From JALZAH01 sp051000755 (lineage in GTDB: Bacteria > Actinomycetota > Acidimicrobiia > Acidimicrobiales > Palsa-688), in contig JBPCNZ010000117.1 in NCBI GenBank assembly GCA_051000755.1, forward strand, positions 1 to 5,493: DNA of 5,493 bases, read 5' to 3'. This document shows positions 4,840-5,493 of this stretch, one piece after another (the first letter of the stretch is position 1; every line of letters begins with the position of its first letter). Both the position numbers and the translations under genes were made by a program. The notes under the pieces are model-generated. The model ran no database searches. It saw nothing but the letters and a program-made list of their open reading frames with translations, and was not told the origin of the DNA.

Positions 4840-5457
4840 ACCGATACCTCGGAGACCTCCCAGGGGCCGATGCCGTGGCGCTGAGCTGATCAGTTCGAGC
4901 GTTGCTGCAACCATCGGGCAAGGCAAGGTTCGCTCTCTCGCGTGAGGTGCGGCCGCGGTGCGGAGATCTGTCGAACAGCAGCCACTCCACTTTCTTGTCG
5001 TCGAGAGGTTCGCGAAGCTGTCTGTCAGGCTCGAGCTGTCAATGGTCACTTGGTCTTGCCTGATGATGGCCAACAGAACGTCGCGTACGCGGCCTGCGCC
5101 TGATCGATCTCGTGTGGACCCTCAGTCCTCGATCTGGTCCGCATCGCCCGCCCACTGGGCCAATTTCGGTAGCTTCCCTTCGGCGAGCATGTCCGATGTG
5201 GCCCCGTGGCAGCGATGGGACGGGTCGCCGGCCCATCCGTTCACTACCTGGAACCGCCATGGGATGTCGAGCGCCTTCGCTTGGGCTGCCGCGTACGGCG
5301 ATACCCGGGCGTCGTCGGCGGCAGCACCGACGACATAGTGGACGGCGATGCTTGCCTTCTTGGTGGGAGGTTGTCCCGACCCTTGTGGAAGTTGAGGTGG
5401 CGGTCCCTCGCCTGACGCCTGCCGTCTGGTAGGTGTTCGGGCGTTCCGCGAGAACAT
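4811..5457 (-). pseudogene. Unrecognised minus-strand coding region, probably frameshifted
   Basis: The best continuous piece is 5457-5122 (111 aa), with A-S-I-A-V-H-Y-V-V-G-A-A-A-D-D-A, P-W-R-F-Q-V-V-N-G-W-A-G-D and A-T-S-D-M-L-A-E-G-K-L-P-K-L-A-Q-W. Upstream, another frame carries R-D-R-H-L-N-F-H-K-G-R-D-N-L (about 5405-5355), in place of a Pro/Gln-rich stretch. Downstream of the 5122 stop, R-V-R-D-V-L-L-A-I-I-R-Q-D-Q (about 5095-5055) leads into a third frame with L-D-D-K-K-V-E-W-L-L-F-D-R-S-P that ends at TAA 4811. The simplest reading is one gene broken by two or more indels. No family is recognised. It conflicts with the possible rightward start at 5482, because the minus-strand frames stay open to the window edge. 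Confidence 0.35.
4829..4847. promoter_or_regulatory. 19-bp operator-like palindrome
   Basis: GTATCGGT (4829-4836) and ACCGATAC (4840-4847) are perfect inverted repeats around CAG, overlapping the -35 of the leftward promoter. Length and symmetry suit a TetR-type or similar dimeric repressor. No such regulator is encoded in the window. Confidence 0.45.
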
Positions 5458-5481
5458 CCGAGACCAGGAGAGGGACCACCA

Positions 5482-5493
5482 ATGAAGAAGAAG
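5482..5493 (+). CDS. Possible start of a rightward gene (partial)
   Basis: ATG 5482 followed by three AAG codons (M-K-K-K) is preceded by AGGAGAGGG (5466-5474), a strong purine-rich ribosome binding site at normal distance. A Lys-rich start is typical of a signal peptide or lipoprotein leader, but only four codons are visible. The product is unknown. Confidence 0.45.

Noticed and set aside
1..5493. CRISPR array, tRNA or rRNA gene
   Set aside because: No regularly spaced direct repeats beyond the left transposon-end units, and no cloverleaf or rRNA-like sequence was seen.

Overview
The window is high-GC, with G/C-rich third codon positions. It has several promoters that end 6-7 bases before a start codon (leaderless mRNAs) and a Gram-positive-type LexA box. 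Together these suggest an actinomycete (Actinomycetota). The content is accessory DNA: one intact tyrosine recombinase, one toxin-antitoxin pair, one small DNA-binding protein, transposon-end repeats, and a good deal of decayed coding sequence. No rRNA, tRNA or CRISPR array was recognised.

Layout. Bases 2-131 hold tandem sub-terminal repeats typical of an IS21-family end, with the rest of that element off the left edge. Bases 163-205 carry one copy of a repeat whose inverted partner lies at 4745-4788; 32 bp are identical, and the pair brackets about 4.6 kb. No confident gene lies in 206-824. A rightward gene at 873-1388 encodes a 171-aa protein with an AlpA/excisionase-like helix-turn-helix, with a leaderless promoter and palindromic operator-like sites directly upstream. 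Convergent to it, on the minus strand, are a short unrecognised gene (2037-1834) and a frameshifted SnoaL/DUF4440-like gene (1844-1471). The promoter of the short gene has a near-consensus LexA (SOS) box over its -35 element. Next, still on the minus strand, come a full-length tyrosine recombinase (3129-2107) and, just behind its start, a 14-7-14 bp inverted repeat built like a Xer/Cre-type core site (3159-3193). A hicA-hicB operon (3829-3234) follows, with an ATGA overlap, a leaderless promoter and twin operators. Bases 3879-4552 and 4811-5457 look like decayed minus-strand coding regions with coding-like stretches in different frames. The last bases hold a possible rightward gene start with a good ribosome binding site (ATG at 5482).

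How it may work together (inference). HicAB would stabilise the segment, the recombinase would act at the adjacent core site and perhaps elsewhere, and the small HTH protein would regulate itself. The SOS box suggests that DNA damage controls the short gene downstream of the recombinase. The bracketing inverted repeat may mark the ends of a mobile or invertible unit, but no target-site duplication is clear, and the two repeat copies could instead be remnants of a shared older sequence.
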